Shown here: one piece after another, positions 53,199-63,652 of the stretch
Layout: the number at the start of each line of letters is the position of its first letter
Numbering within the stretch: the first letter of the stretch is position 1
NCBI GenBank assembly: GCA_905215345.1
Contig: CAJMPR010000010.1
Location: forward strand, 62,001-126,000
Length of the DNA stretch: 64,000 nucleotides
DNA from: an uncultured bacterium
Lineage (GTDB): Bacteria; Bacteroidota; Bacteroidia; Bacteroidales; Bacteroidaceae
Direction of reading: 5' to 3'
The notes under the pieces: generated by a model
Seen by the model: the letters and a program-made list of their open reading frames with translations, nothing else
Databases searched by the model: none
Told to the model about the DNA's origin: nothing
Position numbers and translations under genes: made by a program

Positions 53199-54365
53199 AT
53201 GGAAAAAAGAGATTATTACGAAGTACTCGAAGTCGAAAAGACATCAACGACAGAAGAAATAAAAAAGGCTTATCGCAAAAAAGCTATTCAATATCACCCT
53301 GACAAGAATCCCGGTGACAAGGTAGCTGAAGAAAAATTCAAAGAAGCGGCTGAAGCCTACGACGTGTTAAGCAATGCAGACAAACGCGCCCGTTATGATC
53401 AATTCGGACATGCCGGAGTTGGTGGTGCCGCTGGTAATGGCGGACCATTCGGAGGTTTTAGTGGCGGTATGTCCATGGATGACATATTTTCCATGTTTGG
53501 TGACATATTCGGCGGACACAGTGGTGGCTTCGGTGGTTTTGGCGGATTTGGTGGTGGCGGTACACAACAACGCCGCTACCGTGGTTCAGACTTACGTGTA
53601 AAGGTAAAACTGAATCTGAAAGAAGTCTCTACCGGGGTAGAAAAGAAGTTTAAACTGAAAAAATATGTACCCTGTAACCATTGTCATGGTACAGGTGCCG
53701 AGGGAAGTGGTGGTGCAGAAACTTGTCCTACCTGTAAAGGTAACGGTACGGTGATTCGTAACCAACAGACCATTCTCGGAACAATGCAGACACGGACTAC
53801 TTGTCCTACTTGTGGTGGAGAAGGTAAAGTTATTAAAAATAAATGTAAGGAGTGTGCCGGTGAGGGTATCGTATACGGTGAGGAAGTGGTTACTGTAAAG
53901 ATACCGGCCGGTGTAGCAGAAGGAATGCAACTCTCAATGGGTGGCAAGGGTAATGCCGGTAAACATAATGGAGTACCGGGTGATCTCTTGATCCTCGTCG
54001 AGGAAGAACAAGATAAAGAATTAATTCGTGACGAAAACGATTTAATTTACAACCTTCTCCTCAGCTTCCCGACTGCGGCATTGGGTGGTGCAGTAGAAAT
54101 CCCGACCATTGATGGTAAGGTGAAAGTGAAAATTGAATCAGGTACACAACCGGGAAAAGTGCTTCGTCTGCGTGGTAAAGGTTTGCCGAATGTAAATGGA
54201 TATGGCACAGGAGATTTGTTAGTAAATATCAGTGTGTACGTACCGGAAACGCTGAATAAGGAGGAGAAAAAAGCCTTGGAAGAAATGGAAGGGTCGGAAA
54301 ATTTCAAGCCGAATGTTTCTATTAAGGAGAAGATATTCAAGAAGTTCAAGAGCCTATTTGATTAA
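53199..54365 (+). CDS. dnaJ: Chaperone DnaJ
   Basis: Type I Hsp40 cochaperone that stimulates DnaK ATPase. The J domain (1-70) has HPD at residues 33-35. A Gly/Phe-rich linker (about 73-125) is followed by four zinc-binding CxxCxGxG repeats (CNHCHGTG, CPTCKGNG, CPTCGGEG, CKECAGEG) and the C-terminal substrate-binding domains. The 388-residue length is standard. It lies directly after grpE and ends at a strong bidirectional terminator. Confidence 0.98.
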   Translation: MEKRDYYEVLEVEKTSTTEEIKKAYRKKAIQYHPDKNPGDKVAEEKFKEAAEAYDVLSNADKRARYDQFGHAGVGGAAGNGGPFGGFSGGMSMDDIFSMFGDIFGGHSGGFGGFGGFGGGGTQQRRYRGSDLRVKVKLNLKEVSTGVEKKFKLKKYVPCNHCHGTGAEGSGGAETCPTCKGNGTVIRNQQTILGTMQTRTTCPTCGGEGKVIKNKCKECAGEGIVYGEEVVTVKIPAGVAEGMQLSMGGKGNAGKHNGVPGDLLILVEEEQDKELIRDENDLIYNLLLSFPTAALGGAVEIPTIDGKVKVKIESGTQPGKVLRLRGKGLPNVNGYGTGDLLVNISVYVPETLNKEEKKALEEMEGSENFKPNVSIKEKIFKKFKSLFD

Positions 54366-54377
54366 AGAATATCCTTA

Positions 54378-54425
54378 CTAATAATAAGAAAAGCTGCACT
54401 TCGGTGTAGCTTTTCTTATTATTAG
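54378..54425. terminator. Bidirectional UUCG-loop terminator
   Basis: A 22-bp stem (54378-54399 with 54104-type partner strand at 54404-54425) has one G-T pair and a TTCG tetraloop closed by C-G, the very stable cUUCGg form. It lies between convergent dnaJ and the susD-like gene and probably ends both. Confidence 0.85.
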
Positions 54426-54460
54426 TAGGGACAAAAAACGATATCAAACATTCTATTTTA

Positions 54461-56050
54461 TTAATAACCTGGATTTTGTTTGATAGAACCACCTGAACGG
54501 TCAATCTCTGCTTGGGGAACAGGGAATAACTCATTGACTCCTTTTTTAAATGCAGCACCACGCCCCTTTGCATAAGGATAATTAGAAAATGCATTCATTG
54601 TTTCAACATAACAATTCCACCGTTTAAGATCATACAGACGATTATATTCCATTGCTAACTCTACCCTACGCTCATGCTTAACTGCCTCCAATAAATCATC
54701 ATTTACCGTTACCATCTTCAAGTCTTTATCAGGAATAGTCAGTACCCGCGAAACAGCTTCCACATCTTTCCCACGTGAATTATTGGCACGCTTACGAACC
54801 GCATTGATGCAATTCACAATTGTCTGTTTATCGCCGTTGGTCTGAATTAAAGCTTCAGCATACATCAACACAACATCGGCATAGCGAATTATATTAAACG
54901 TCCAAGCATCATCACCAAATCCCAATCCTCTTCTAGAAGCAACCAAAAAAGCCTTACGGCTATGATAACCCGTATTAGGATAAGTTGAAAAATCCAAGAC
55001 TTCGTCTTTCACCGTACCAGGAAATTTATCACCCGGCTGTACGATAGTAAAGAGTAAACGGGGATCTCCCTCCTCAAATTCGTCTACCAAATTCTGCGTA
55101 GGCTGATCAAAGCCATATGCACCGACAGAACCTCTCGGATTAGAATATACAGGAACAAAAGAACCGTAAATATGATTTGTCGGGTCATCACCTTGTATAT
55201 TTGGCAAAATAGATTCACTCAACAGATAATTCCCTTCTAAGAAAAGTGACTGGAAGTTGGGGGCCAACTCGCAACCGGATTCTACAACCTTTTTTGCTGC
55301 ATCGCGCGCATCGGCATAATAAGAAGCATCATCTTTTGCAAAATACATATATACACGTGCTTGCATTGCCCATACAGCTTCTTTAGTGACACGACCAATT
55401 TCTGACTCAGGCAACGAAGCCCGATTAGGAAGATTCTTTTCAAGCGCAGCATCAGCCAAATCATTCATAATAAATTCCGCAGTTTCAGCTTCGGTAGTTC
55501 TTTGTAAACTTTTACTATCATTCACCGTTAATGAACGCCCTACTAAAGGAACACCACCAAATATTTTGCAAAGTTCAAAATAATAGAACGCACGCAGAAA
55601 CTTCACTTCACCTATATATCTGGCTTTTACTTCTGCCGTAATCGGATAACCGCTCGCATCTACCAGAGGCTTATTGGGTATATTCTCCAAACAGAGGTTA
55701 CATCTTGCGATAGCCTTGTACATACCTTCCCAAAGTGCGGCCAAATCTCCATTGGAAGCTAATGGACGACCGAAACTTAAATCAGCTGCACTAGGCCGGT
55801 CACTAGCATCCGAACCTCCTTTTTCGGATTCATCGGTAGAAATATTGTACAACATCATACGGGGTATTTCATAACCTATTGCATCCCCAAGCATGTCATA
55901 ACATTTAACAACAGTACTATACCCCGCATCAGGAGATAGAAAAAACTTATCTTCGGTCATAGTCCCTTTAGGAGTGCTATCCAAGAAATCGGAGCAAGAG
56001 CAGAATGATACTGCCGCCAGAGACACTACTAATAATTTTATCTTTTTCAT
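54461..56050 (-). CDS. SusD/RagB-family nutrient-binding lipoprotein
   Basis: Surface lipoprotein that captures glycans for its SusC partner. The 529-residue protein has lipobox CSCS-type (SFCSCSDFLDSTPKG), the conserved start of SusD proteins. TPR-like helices are seen (FLRAFYYFELCKIFGGVPLV), and the family ending is present (LKRWNCYVETMNAF, then FPVPQAEIDRSGG and QNPGY). It lies 6 bp after the SusC stop, so the pair is co-transcribed. It is the last gene of the operon, whereas SusD genes commonly sit near the start. Confidence 0.95.
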   Translation of the reverse strand: MKKIKLLVVSLAAVSFCSCSDFLDSTPKGTMTEDKFFLSPDAGYSTVVKCYDMLGDAIGYEIPRMMLYNISTDESEKGGSDASDRPSAADLSFGRPLASNGDLAALWEGMYKAIARCNLCLENIPNKPLVDASGYPITAEVKARYIGEVKFLRAFYYFELCKIFGGVPLVGRSLTVNDSKSLQRTTEAETAEFIMNDLADAALEKNLPNRASLPESEIGRVTKEAVWAMQARVYMYFAKDDASYYADARDAAKKVVESGCELAPNFQSLFLEGNYLLSESILPNIQGDDPTNHIYGSFVPVYSNPRGSVGAYGFDQPTQNLVDEFEEGDPRLLFTIVQPGDKFPGTVKDEVLDFSTYPNTGYHSRKAFLVASRRGLGFGDDAWTFNIIRYADVVLMYAEALIQTNGDKQTIVNCINAVRKRANNSRGKDVEAVSRVLTIPDKDLKMVTVNDDLLEAVKHERRVELAMEYNRLYDLKRWNCYVETMNAFSNYPYAKGRGAAFKKGVNELFPVPQAEIDRSGGSIKQNPGY

Positions 56051-56056
56051 TTTATA

Positions 56057-59000
56057 TCAGAATTTAATATTTAATCCAACAGTCCATGTTCTCGCTTGAG
56101 GATAGAAACCTTGATCTATACCATTGAGAGTAGCATTACTGGAACCGATCTCAGGATCAAGACCTGAATATTTGGTAAGAGTAAACAAGTTCTGGGCACT
56201 TACATAAAGACGCAAATAACTGATACCTTTAATCTTTAACAGACGGTCACAGAAATTGTAACCCAATTGTAAATTCTTAAGTCTGAGATAAGAACCATCT
56301 TCTACAAAATAATCGGAAATTTCACTATTCTGACCTTGTTCAGCAGATATTCTATGATATTTGTCCGTAGAACCTTCACCTTTCCATGCGCGATTCAAAA
56401 AGTCTTCACGGGCATTCATCGTACCAGTTCCCGATTCAAAATCACGGAGGGTCATATTCAGCACATCATTTCCTTGCGAACCCTGAAAGAAAACATTGAA
56501 ATCAAAGCCTTTCCAAGTTGCACCCAATGATAAACCATATACAAAGTCAGGCCAAGGATCACCAATTTTGGTACGATCTTGTTCGTCCAATACATCATCA
56601 CTATTAAGATCTTTGAAGCGAATATCGCCTGGTTTGGCTGATTCTCTTTGAGCGCTGCCTTCTACTTGTTCTACATTCTGGAAAATACCATTGGTAACAT
56701 ACCCATAGAAATAGCCCACCGGCTGCCCTACCTCTGTCTTGGTTAATACTGTCACATTGTCGAATGCATGACCGTAAATTGCATCACCATTACCTAATGA
56801 AGTTACCTCATTCTTATAAGTAGAGATATTGGCAGAAGCCGTAAAATTGAAGTCACTCCAAGTTTTACGGTAAGTCACACCTAATTCCCAACCAGTATTA
56901 CGCATAGAGCCTACATTGGAATAAGGAAACATCGGGAAACCCAATGTAGTGGGTAACGGTTCCTGCATTAGCATATTGTCAATATCCTTACGAAAATAAT
57001 CAGCAACGATTTCAAGGCTATTATTGAAGAGAAGTAAATCAAGTCCCAAGTCAAACTGTTTGGAAGTTTCCCACTCCATCACCGGATTTCCGACCGTAAT
57101 TACTCCTGAACCGATAGAAGAAGTTGTTGGCGAACCAAAACAATAGTAATCGTATATAGAACTTCCATATTGGGAATAATTAAGTCCGCCGGGAACATTC
57201 TGGTTACCAATCAAACCATAACTAATACGTAATTTCGCATCATCCAACCAACTACGGGTAGCATCCATAAATGATTCACTGGAGAAGCGCCATGCAGCCG
57301 AAACTGACGGAAAAGTACCCCATTTATGACCATTGGCAAACTTGGAAGAGCCATCGCGACGTAAATTTACTGCAAACAAATATTTGCTATCGTAATCCAA
57401 ACTAGCACGGCCGAAGAATGACAACATAGAATTATCGTAAGGATAACCGGATACCGAAGGATTGATAGTGCCGGCATTCAAGATAGCCATATCTTTGTCA
57501 TTATTGATAACTCCCTGTATAGAAGCATTTACAATTGATACATAAGTTTTTTCGGCAGAAGTACCCAATAAAGCTCCCACTTTGAATTTTCCAAAAGTCT
57601 GATCATAAGATAAAGTCTGTTCCCACACAAAATAATTATTTCTAGAGTTATTTGCTATTACAGTATTTTCATCAGCTTTATCAAAAGCATTCAAGAAATA
57701 TTTAGGTTGAAGTCCTTCCGTTGTTGAACGAGCAAGATCCATTCCAAAACGGGAATTAAATTTTAAAAAATCAAAAAGCTTCACTTCCAAATTAGCACCG
57801 GCCTTCACAAAGAGAGTTTCATAAGTGCTCTGACGCATTCTCTCAATCTGTCCCACCGGATTACGTTTGTTCGAAAATAAGAATCCTGCATATTGAGAAT
57901 AACGGTTGTTGGGCTCGTAACCATTGTAAATATCTCCCAAGAAATCGGGAACACCTACCAAATTGTTACGAAATACCGGAGTTATAGGATCACCTCCCAT
58001 AGCCGTATATACAGTACCAGTAGCCATACCGCTTTCGTCAACCAATTGACGTTTTTCATCAATAATACCCACATTAGCTGTCAAAGAGACTCGATTGGAG
58101 ATTTTTACATCAAAATTATTTCTCCATGAAATACGTTCATAACTGGAACCTTTTACAACACCGTCTTGGTTGGTGTAAGATAAACTGGAAAGAATTCCTG
58201 CATTCTTACCTCCTCCACTGATACTGATATTATGGTTGTGCATAAAAGCAGCATCGTTAGTGATATGTTTCCACCAGTCTGTCCCGTTAGACCCTGAGTT
58301 TTTATTTACAAAGTCAAGTACTGCATCAATATTTTCTTGAGTGGAGAAAGCAGGAATACGATCTACACCTGCATTGTCAGCCGCCATATTCTTGTAAGTA
58401 ATATAATCAGTTGCATTAAGCATGTGAGGACGTTTCCAGGGAGCTTGCCATCCCACATAGCCGTCGTATGTAACTTCTGTCTTTTTCTCAAAGCTACCAG
58501 ATTTTGTGGTAACGATGATAATACCGTTTGAACCACGAGAGCCATAAATAGCCGCTACCGACGCGTCTTTATGAACTGCAATAGACTCGATATCGTTGGG
58601 ATTCAAATAGTCGATGCCGTCTTGCGGAAGACCATCTACGATATAAAGTGGAGTGGTAGAACCAGTGATAGAACCAATACCACGGATATGAGCAACACTT
58701 CCAGCACCTGGCGTACCACTACTAGAACTAACGGTCATACCGGGAACTTTACCTTGAAGTACATTATTGATATTACTTACCGGCATATCTTTCAAATCCT
58801 TTCCACTGACTACTCCTACAGCTCCCGTAAGATCTTTCTTTGCTACCGAACCGTAGCCTATCACAACCACCCCGTCCAGTTCGTAGAACATTTCTTTCAT
58901 CGTGACATGTAGGTTCTGTCCCGGAGTGGCTTTCAAAGTTACAGTTTGGTAACCTATCATGCTGATAACAAGTGTAACATTTTTAGATGAGGAAGAAAAT

Positions 59001-59209
59001 ACAAATTCGCCATCAATATTGGTTATCACACCGTTAGTGGTTCCTTCTTGCATTACAGTTGCACCAATAATTGGTTCTCCCTGAGCATCTAATACCTTAC
59101 CTGTGATGTTTGTATTCTGCGCCAATATTGCAGATGGTACAAACAGGAACAAGGCAAAACATAAGGTCATAACCACGCTCCAACCTTTATTTTGTTTCAA
59201 AGTTTTCAT
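56057..59209 (-). CDS. SusC/RagA-family TonB-linked outer-membrane transporter
   Basis: TonB-dependent glycan importer. From ATG 59209 it has 1050 residues: signal peptide, carboxypeptidase-regulatory domain (ITGKVLDAQGEPIIGATVMQ), TonB box-type segment, plug (VVVIGYGSVAKKDLTGAVGV, then LYIVDGLPQDGI and DASVAAIYGSRGSNGIIIVT) and barrel ending WTVGLNIKF. There is no STN domain, so it is not an anti-sigma-linked receptor. An ATG at 59218 is 3 codons upstream. It lies 6 bp before the SusD gene and 23 bp after the 408-residue lipoprotein gene. Confidence 0.96.
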   Translation of the reverse strand: MKTLKQNKGWSVVMTLCFALFLFVPSAILAQNTNITGKVLDAQGEPIIGATVMQEGTTNGVITNIDGEFVFSSSSKNVTLVISMIGYQTVTLKATPGQNLHVTMKEMFYELDGVVVIGYGSVAKKDLTGAVGVVSGKDLKDMPVSNINNVLQGKVPGMTVSSSSGTPGAGSVAHIRGIGSITGSTTPLYIVDGLPQDGIDYLNPNDIESIAVHKDASVAAIYGSRGSNGIIIVTTKSGSFEKKTEVTYDGYVGWQAPWKRPHMLNATDYITYKNMAADNAGVDRIPAFSTQENIDAVLDFVNKNSGSNGTDWWKHITNDAAFMHNHNISISGGGKNAGILSSLSYTNQDGVVKGSSYERISWRNNFDVKISNRVSLTANVGIIDEKRQLVDESGMATGTVYTAMGGDPITPVFRNNLVGVPDFLGDIYNGYEPNNRYSQYAGFLFSNKRNPVGQIERMRQSTYETLFVKAGANLEVKLFDFLKFNSRFGMDLARSTTEGLQPKYFLNAFDKADENTVIANNSRNNYFVWEQTLSYDQTFGKFKVGALLGTSAEKTYVSIVNASIQGVINNDKDMAILNAGTINPSVSGYPYDNSMLSFFGRASLDYDSKYLFAVNLRRDGSSKFANGHKWGTFPSVSAAWRFSSESFMDATRSWLDDAKLRISYGLIGNQNVPGGLNYSQYGSSIYDYYCFGSPTTSSIGSGVITVGNPVMEWETSKQFDLGLDLLLFNNSLEIVADYFRKDIDNMLMQEPLPTTLGFPMFPYSNVGSMRNTGWELGVTYRKTWSDFNFTASANISTYKNEVTSLGNGDAIYGHAFDNVTVLTKTEVGQPVGYFYGYVTNGIFQNVEQVEGSAQRESAKPGDIRFKDLNSDDVLDEQDRTKIGDPWPDFVYGLSLGATWKGFDFNVFFQGSQGNDVLNMTLRDFESGTGTMNAREDFLNRAWKGEGSTDKYHRISAEQGQNSEISDYFVEDGSYLRLKNLQLGYNFCDRLLKIKGISYLRLYVSAQNLFTLTKYSGLDPEIGSSNATLNGIDQGFYPQARTWTVGLNIKF

Positions 59210-59232
59210 ATGTATCATTATTATTTAAAGTA

Positions 59233-60459
59233 TTAGTTGATAGAAGAATATTTATTGTCGACTACCGGATTTTGTATTCTGTCTATAGCCAAAAGCAAAC
59301 TACCAGCTTCAGCACTATACCAATAGTCCTTTTGTACTCCTTTTGAATTATAAGAATTAATATGCTTCACATAGGTTTCTACTCTTGCCACATCATTAAT
59401 AGTAGCTGCAGCATAGGCTACAATGGTCCATGGAAAACCTGCATATGTCGTACCACTCGCCCATTTCCCAAAATTCTTATTGAATTGCGTATATACCTTT
59501 TTAGCGATTTCACTATCCGGAGCAATGACTCGGAACATTCCCGGATAGAGTTGACATACAGCATCAGCATAGAATTTGCTCAAGTCGGGATCACCGGCAC
59601 CATTTGGCCCTTTATTCCACCGGAAAGCAGTACCATTATACAGCGCATTTATAGATTCTGTATTTTTTGTGAGAAAAGTGGAAAAATCTTCAGAATTAGT
59701 TATCAGTCCATTTTCTTTCAGCCATACAGCTGCCTTAAGCCCTATGTTCACTTCGCAATTATCCATTAGATATTTCACGGGATAATCTAATTTAGCTATA
59801 CTTAAATAATCATCATCATCCGAGGTAAAATCTGTCGGAATAGAAAATTGTTCAGTATCTATAGTGTTTATCATGGCACTTGCCACCAAAGAAATGTCAT
59901 CCTTCTTCTCTTGCAACCAGTTTTTATTCTCATCCGAAAGTTTTGCCAACTCCATAATAATTTCCAAAAAAGTAGCAGCATAAGAATCGGCTGAGTCATA
60001 CGTACCATTGGTGGTTTCCGTATCTCCATAATAATCATAAATAGAACCTATTATCTCCGGATTACCGGTATGTGGATTTGTGTTAGTTTTGTTGAGTTTA
60101 CTTAAATACCAAGTAATGTACTTCTTTACCACTGCTACATTCTCTGCAGCAGGGTTCTTCAATAATGCCATAACAGCAAAATTAGAGAAATAAGGACAAA
60201 TCCGGCTATTGGATTGCTCGTTATCTTTAATTGCACCACTGGATATTTGCAAGGAACGGATATAAGCAAGCTGGTTCTTCTTCACCGCATCATAAATACG
60301 ATCCATTTCAGTACCTTCTCCCTCATCAGGATTATCCGGATTATCTTCATCAGGAGTTAAAATAGTAGGAGGCGGTGCAGTACTCGTATCACCACAGGCA
60401 GAAAATGTACTTAAAGAGAGAGTCGCAAATATTACGACCATTATATATACTTTTTTCAT
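59233..60459 (-). CDS. Unrecognised PUL lipoprotein, alpha-helical-barrel-like
   Basis: A 408-residue lipoprotein with lipobox FSAC (Cys22) and a Pro/Asp/Glu-rich spacer (TPDEDNPDNPDEGEGTE). The mature part (about 55-400) is mostly helical with recurring aromatic segments (IGSIYDYYGDTETTNG, then FYADAVCQLYPGMF and YWYSAEAGSLLLAIDRI). This resembles (alpha/alpha)6 glycosidase or lyase-like folds, but I see no catalytic signature and cannot name a family. Placed between the discoidin-domain protein and SusC, it is either a surface glycan-active enzyme or a binding protein. Confidence 0.65.
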   Translation of the reverse strand: MKKVYIMVVIFATLSLSTFSACGDTSTAPPPTILTPDEDNPDNPDEGEGTEMDRIYDAVKKNQLAYIRSLQISSGAIKDNEQSNSRICPYFSNFAVMALLKNPAAENVAVVKKYITWYLSKLNKTNTNPHTGNPEIIGSIYDYYGDTETTNGTYDSADSYAATFLEIIMELAKLSDENKNWLQEKKDDISLVASAMINTIDTEQFSIPTDFTSDDDDYLSIAKLDYPVKYLMDNCEVNIGLKAAVWLKENGLITNSEDFSTFLTKNTESINALYNGTAFRWNKGPNGAGDPDLSKFYADAVCQLYPGMFRVIAPDSEIAKKVYTQFNKNFGKWASGTTYAGFPWTIVAYAAATINDVARVETYVKHINSYNSKGVQKDYWYSAEAGSLLLAIDRIQNPVVDNKYSSIN

Positions 60460-60476
60460 ATTATCAGTAATAAATA

Positions 60477-62204
60477 TTATCGTTTATAAACTTCAAATTC
60501 ATAGCACCACAAAGCATATAGAGTTCCTTCTGTAAACTTGGCTTTCACATAACGCGTTTTTGTATTTTCAAATGTTATATTCTGCTTTTCATATCCACTA
60601 TCTTTTGTAGGAGCCCACTCAGCGGAAGTACAAATAGATGTATAGGTATTATCATCTAAAGAAACCAATACTTCAGTAGTCTTACAGTAATTTAGAACTC
60701 CCCAATATATATCAACATTATTGATGGTATATTCTTCTCCCAAGTCAATTTTAAGCCATTGATCTCCTACAGCATTGGCTACCCAATAAAAATCGAACTT
60801 TCCCAATACTACATTTGAAACCGGATAAAATTCAGAAGAAGCAGTTACTGTTTTTTCCAAAGCCAAATTCGTATTCACCGGAGTATTATCATCTGGTACT
60901 GGAGGAGTGTCCTCACCACCAGCCTTTCTCTTATAAACTTCAAGTTCGCAAACAGTCATTGCCCAAGGTGAATTACAATTTTTCAAAATTCCCTTTATAT
61001 AACGGGCTTTCACCAAATTTCCAAGCTTGATATCTTGTTTACCTACATTAAAAATACCAATAGGTTCGGTGTTAGTAGTAGTCCAATCTGTTGTATGAGA
61101 AATTGTTGTATAGTTATCACCATTTTCCGAAATAAGGAGTTCGTAATCTGTAGCATAAGCTCCCATATCCCAAGCTGTAACGATATTATTAAAACTCATT
61201 ACATCTCCAAGATCAACAATAAACCAACCTTCAGCTACGGGAGTAACCCCATCAGCCGCTTGCCAAGCATTTTCATATTTGCCGTTTGTTATATGGAAAT
61301 TTGCAGCTTCATTAGTAGATACAGTTACACTTCTACTTACGGCCAAATTTTCATCATACGGAGTATCATCATCTCCGCCAGTAGCATTTCTTTTATAAAC
61401 TTCAACCTCACAAACAGTCATTGCCCAAGGCGAATTACATACTTTTACAATACCTTTTACATAGCGAGCTTTCACAGCTGATGCAAGCTTGATATCTTGT
61501 TTACCAACAGTAAAAATACCTGATACTTCAGTATTAGTAGTGGTCCAATCTGTTGTATGAGAAACGGAAGTATATTTCTCCCCATCCTCTGAAACCTGAA
61601 GTTCATAATTAGTAGCATAAGCACCCATATCCCAGGCGGTGACAATATTATCAAAAGTATATGCATCTCCAAGGTCAATAACAAACCAGCCTTCGGCTAC
61701 GGGAGTAGCTCCATCAGTTGCTTGCCAAGCATTTTCGTATTTACCGTTTGTTATATGGAAATTTGCAGCCTCATTAGTAGATACCGTTACACTCTTACCT
61801 TCTGCCAAGTTAACATTCAGTGGTGTATCGTCAGAATTTCCTTTAATAAATGTAAATTTATCTTTTGAAGCACGCGTACCCTTTTCATTGGTAACTGATA
61901 TCGGTCCTGTTGTAGTCTTATCACTTACTATCGCTTTGATAGTGGTATCATCGATTATCTCGAAACTTTCAGCTTTCTTACCGTCAAAAGCTACATCGGT
62001 GGCAGTAGAGAAATTAACACCGATTATGGTAACCTCAGTACCAGCCTTACCCTCAGTGGGTTCAAAAGAAAGTACCTTTGGCAATTTGGATACCGTAAAC
62101 GGCGAATTATCAAACGGATTAGCTCCGTAATCATCCGAACATGATGATAATATCATGTACGATAAACATAAACAAAGAATGGAAATTCTTTTAATGATTT
62201 TCAT
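60477..62204 (-). CDS. Surface glycan-binding lipoprotein candidate: TIG plus three discoidin (F5/8C) domains
   Basis: A 575-residue lipoprotein with lipobox SSCSDD (Cys22). The negatively charged residues after the Cys fit the Bacteroides surface-export signal. Order: IPT/TIG domain (about 40-120, LSFEPTEGKAGTEVTIIGVNF), then three F5/8 type C (CBM32-like) domains. The first two (about 132-275 and 282-425) are nearly identical: both contain NEAANFHITNGKYENAWQA, DWTTTNTE and NSPWAMTVCE. The third (about 445-575) is diverged. This is the position and build of a surface glycan-binding protein. No catalytic domain is seen. Confidence 0.85.
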   Translation of the reverse strand: MKIIKRISILCLCLSYMILSSCSDDYGANPFDNSPFTVSKLPKVLSFEPTEGKAGTEVTIIGVNFSTATDVAFDGKKAESFEIIDDTTIKAIVSDKTTTGPISVTNEKGTRASKDKFTFIKGNSDDTPLNVNLAEGKSVTVSTNEAANFHITNGKYENAWQATDGATPVAEGWFVIDLGDAYTFDNIVTAWDMGAYATNYELQVSEDGEKYTSVSHTTDWTTTNTEVSGIFTVGKQDIKLASAVKARYVKGIVKVCNSPWAMTVCEVEVYKRNATGGDDDTPYDENLAVSRSVTVSTNEAANFHITNGKYENAWQAADGVTPVAEGWFIVDLGDVMSFNNIVTAWDMGAYATDYELLISENGDNYTTISHTTDWTTTNTEPIGIFNVGKQDIKLGNLVKARYIKGILKNCNSPWAMTVCELEVYKRKAGGEDTPPVPDDNTPVNTNLALEKTVTASSEFYPVSNVVLGKFDFYWVANAVGDQWLKIDLGEEYTINNVDIYWGVLNYCKTTEVLVSLDDNTYTSICTSAEWAPTKDSGYEKQNITFENTKTRYVKAKFTEGTLYALWCYEFEVYKR

Positions 62205-62233
62205 AACATAAAATTTAATTGTACAAAAGGTTT

Positions 62234-63628
62234 TTATTTATTATTCTTACGCATCCGCTTTACATCGTTCAGATACTTCTGATATTGTTGATATAACTTA
62301 ATAGTACGTTCTTCACCAATCCGACGGGACATCTTAGGATCATTGAACACGCCCGGATATTGATAGCAAAGTACCTTTTCGAAATTATCAAGCAACGTCA
62401 AGTCATGAATGATTTCTTCTATAGGACGCGGATAGAGAGAATTGTCCGGATTGAACAGAAATGCTTCAAGATCAAACCATAAATGCGCCCCAGCATCGTT
62501 ACAAAATCCTTGTAGTATATCGGCTGCTTCTTTCCCTGTTAAATCGCCTGCGGGCATACGTGCAAAACCAAACGGACATAAAATATCAAGATTTTGCAGT
62601 AATGCAGGATAAGCATCTGCCCCTTTCATTACTTCCATACTATTTGTTGCAAGCATGACAGGCTTTTCTGGTGCAAACTTTTTGATATATTTTTTGAATT
62701 CACGGAAGAAGTCACAAATCTCTTTTTTTCTCACTAACTTCATCTCATTAGTCTGCTCCGAATTATAAAGGTTTCCGGCACATTCTTCCGAGATATAAAA
62801 ACTATAGAAAGAAGGATGATTTCCGTATTTATTCCACAATTCCGTAGCAACCCGTTTATGCCATTCAAGAGACTCAGCAGAAAAATCAAACCAAGCGAAC
62901 ATACCTACTCCCATCATGACGGACATTCCCAACTTATCAGCTTCACTAAGGATAGCCTCTAACGGATCATGTGCTACAATAGGCATTCTGTCGAAATAGA
63001 GTTCAGAAGGATAGAAAGCTTTACCCGGATAGTTATCAACATTCATTTTATGCTGCCCTACATATTCCTGATTACGGAAAACTTCCTGAATTACGATAAC
63101 ATCCATACCGATATTATGCATGGAGTGTACCATTTCGCGCCATTGGTTGTCCGTCATTTGTTTGATATCAGTATTCCAATGCTTTCCTTCTATCTCACTC
63201 CAATGATAAATACCTGCCCAAGCTCCGTCTATAAGCCGAGTGGAACGAATATTGGACTCAATCACTTCAAAGTTCTTAGTGGTCTCATAGTTCTTTTTCC
63301 CAGCCTCTACCTTCAAGATAATACAATTTTTTCCCACTTTATCAGCAGTACCTAATACATACTTGATGCTGTGTGAAGCTCCCGCCGAAAGTGTTACAGC
63401 AGAATAATGCAACAAAGCCGCTTGCTCTACCTTATTTAAGTAAATAGAGACCTTAAAATCCTGTTGTTCGGTTCCTTGGTTCACTATACCTGCGCGGATA
63501 TCCAAATCTACCTTGTTGGTAATAGTGCCCGGTGGAATTAAGGTTAACCCTACTCTGCTATCTTTTCCATAGATTATGGAAATAAAAGCCATGGTAAAAC
63601 ACAAGGTTAAAAGTATTTTTCTTTTCAT
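62234..63628 (-). CDS. DUF4434-family glycosidase-like protein
   Basis: A 464-residue exported protein with signal peptide (about 1-21). An N-terminal beta domain (about 25-125) is followed by a TIM-barrel-like DUF4434 region (about 130-450): LIDGAWAGIYHWSEIEGKHW, MHNIGMDVIVIQEVF, SFYISEECAGN and HLWFDLEAFLF. Acidic residues at strand ends (QEVF, SEEC, DLEAF) are candidate catalytic residues. DUF4434 proteins are found in many Bacteroidales PULs and are thought to act on glycans. Activity here is inference. It lies 24 bp after the epimerase gene. Confidence 0.82.
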   Translation of the reverse strand: MKRKILLTLCFTMAFISIIYGKDSRVGLTLIPPGTITNKVDLDIRAGIVNQGTEQQDFKVSIYLNKVEQAALLHYSAVTLSAGASHSIKYVLGTADKVGKNCIILKVEAGKKNYETTKNFEVIESNIRSTRLIDGAWAGIYHWSEIEGKHWNTDIKQMTDNQWREMVHSMHNIGMDVIVIQEVFRNQEYVGQHKMNVDNYPGKAFYPSELYFDRMPIVAHDPLEAILSEADKLGMSVMMGVGMFAWFDFSAESLEWHKRVATELWNKYGNHPSFYSFYISEECAGNLYNSEQTNEMKLVRKKEICDFFREFKKYIKKFAPEKPVMLATNSMEVMKGADAYPALLQNLDILCPFGFARMPAGDLTGKEAADILQGFCNDAGAHLWFDLEAFLFNPDNSLYPRPIEEIIHDLTLLDNFEKVLCYQYPGVFNDPKMSRRIGEERTIKLYQQYQKYLNDVKRMRKNNK

Positions 63629-63652
63629 GGTATTATCTTTATTAATTAATTA

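Noticed and set aside
53400..53570. Gly/Phe repeats in dnaJ considered as an unusual low-complexity insertion
   Set aside because: It is the normal G/F linker of DnaJ.
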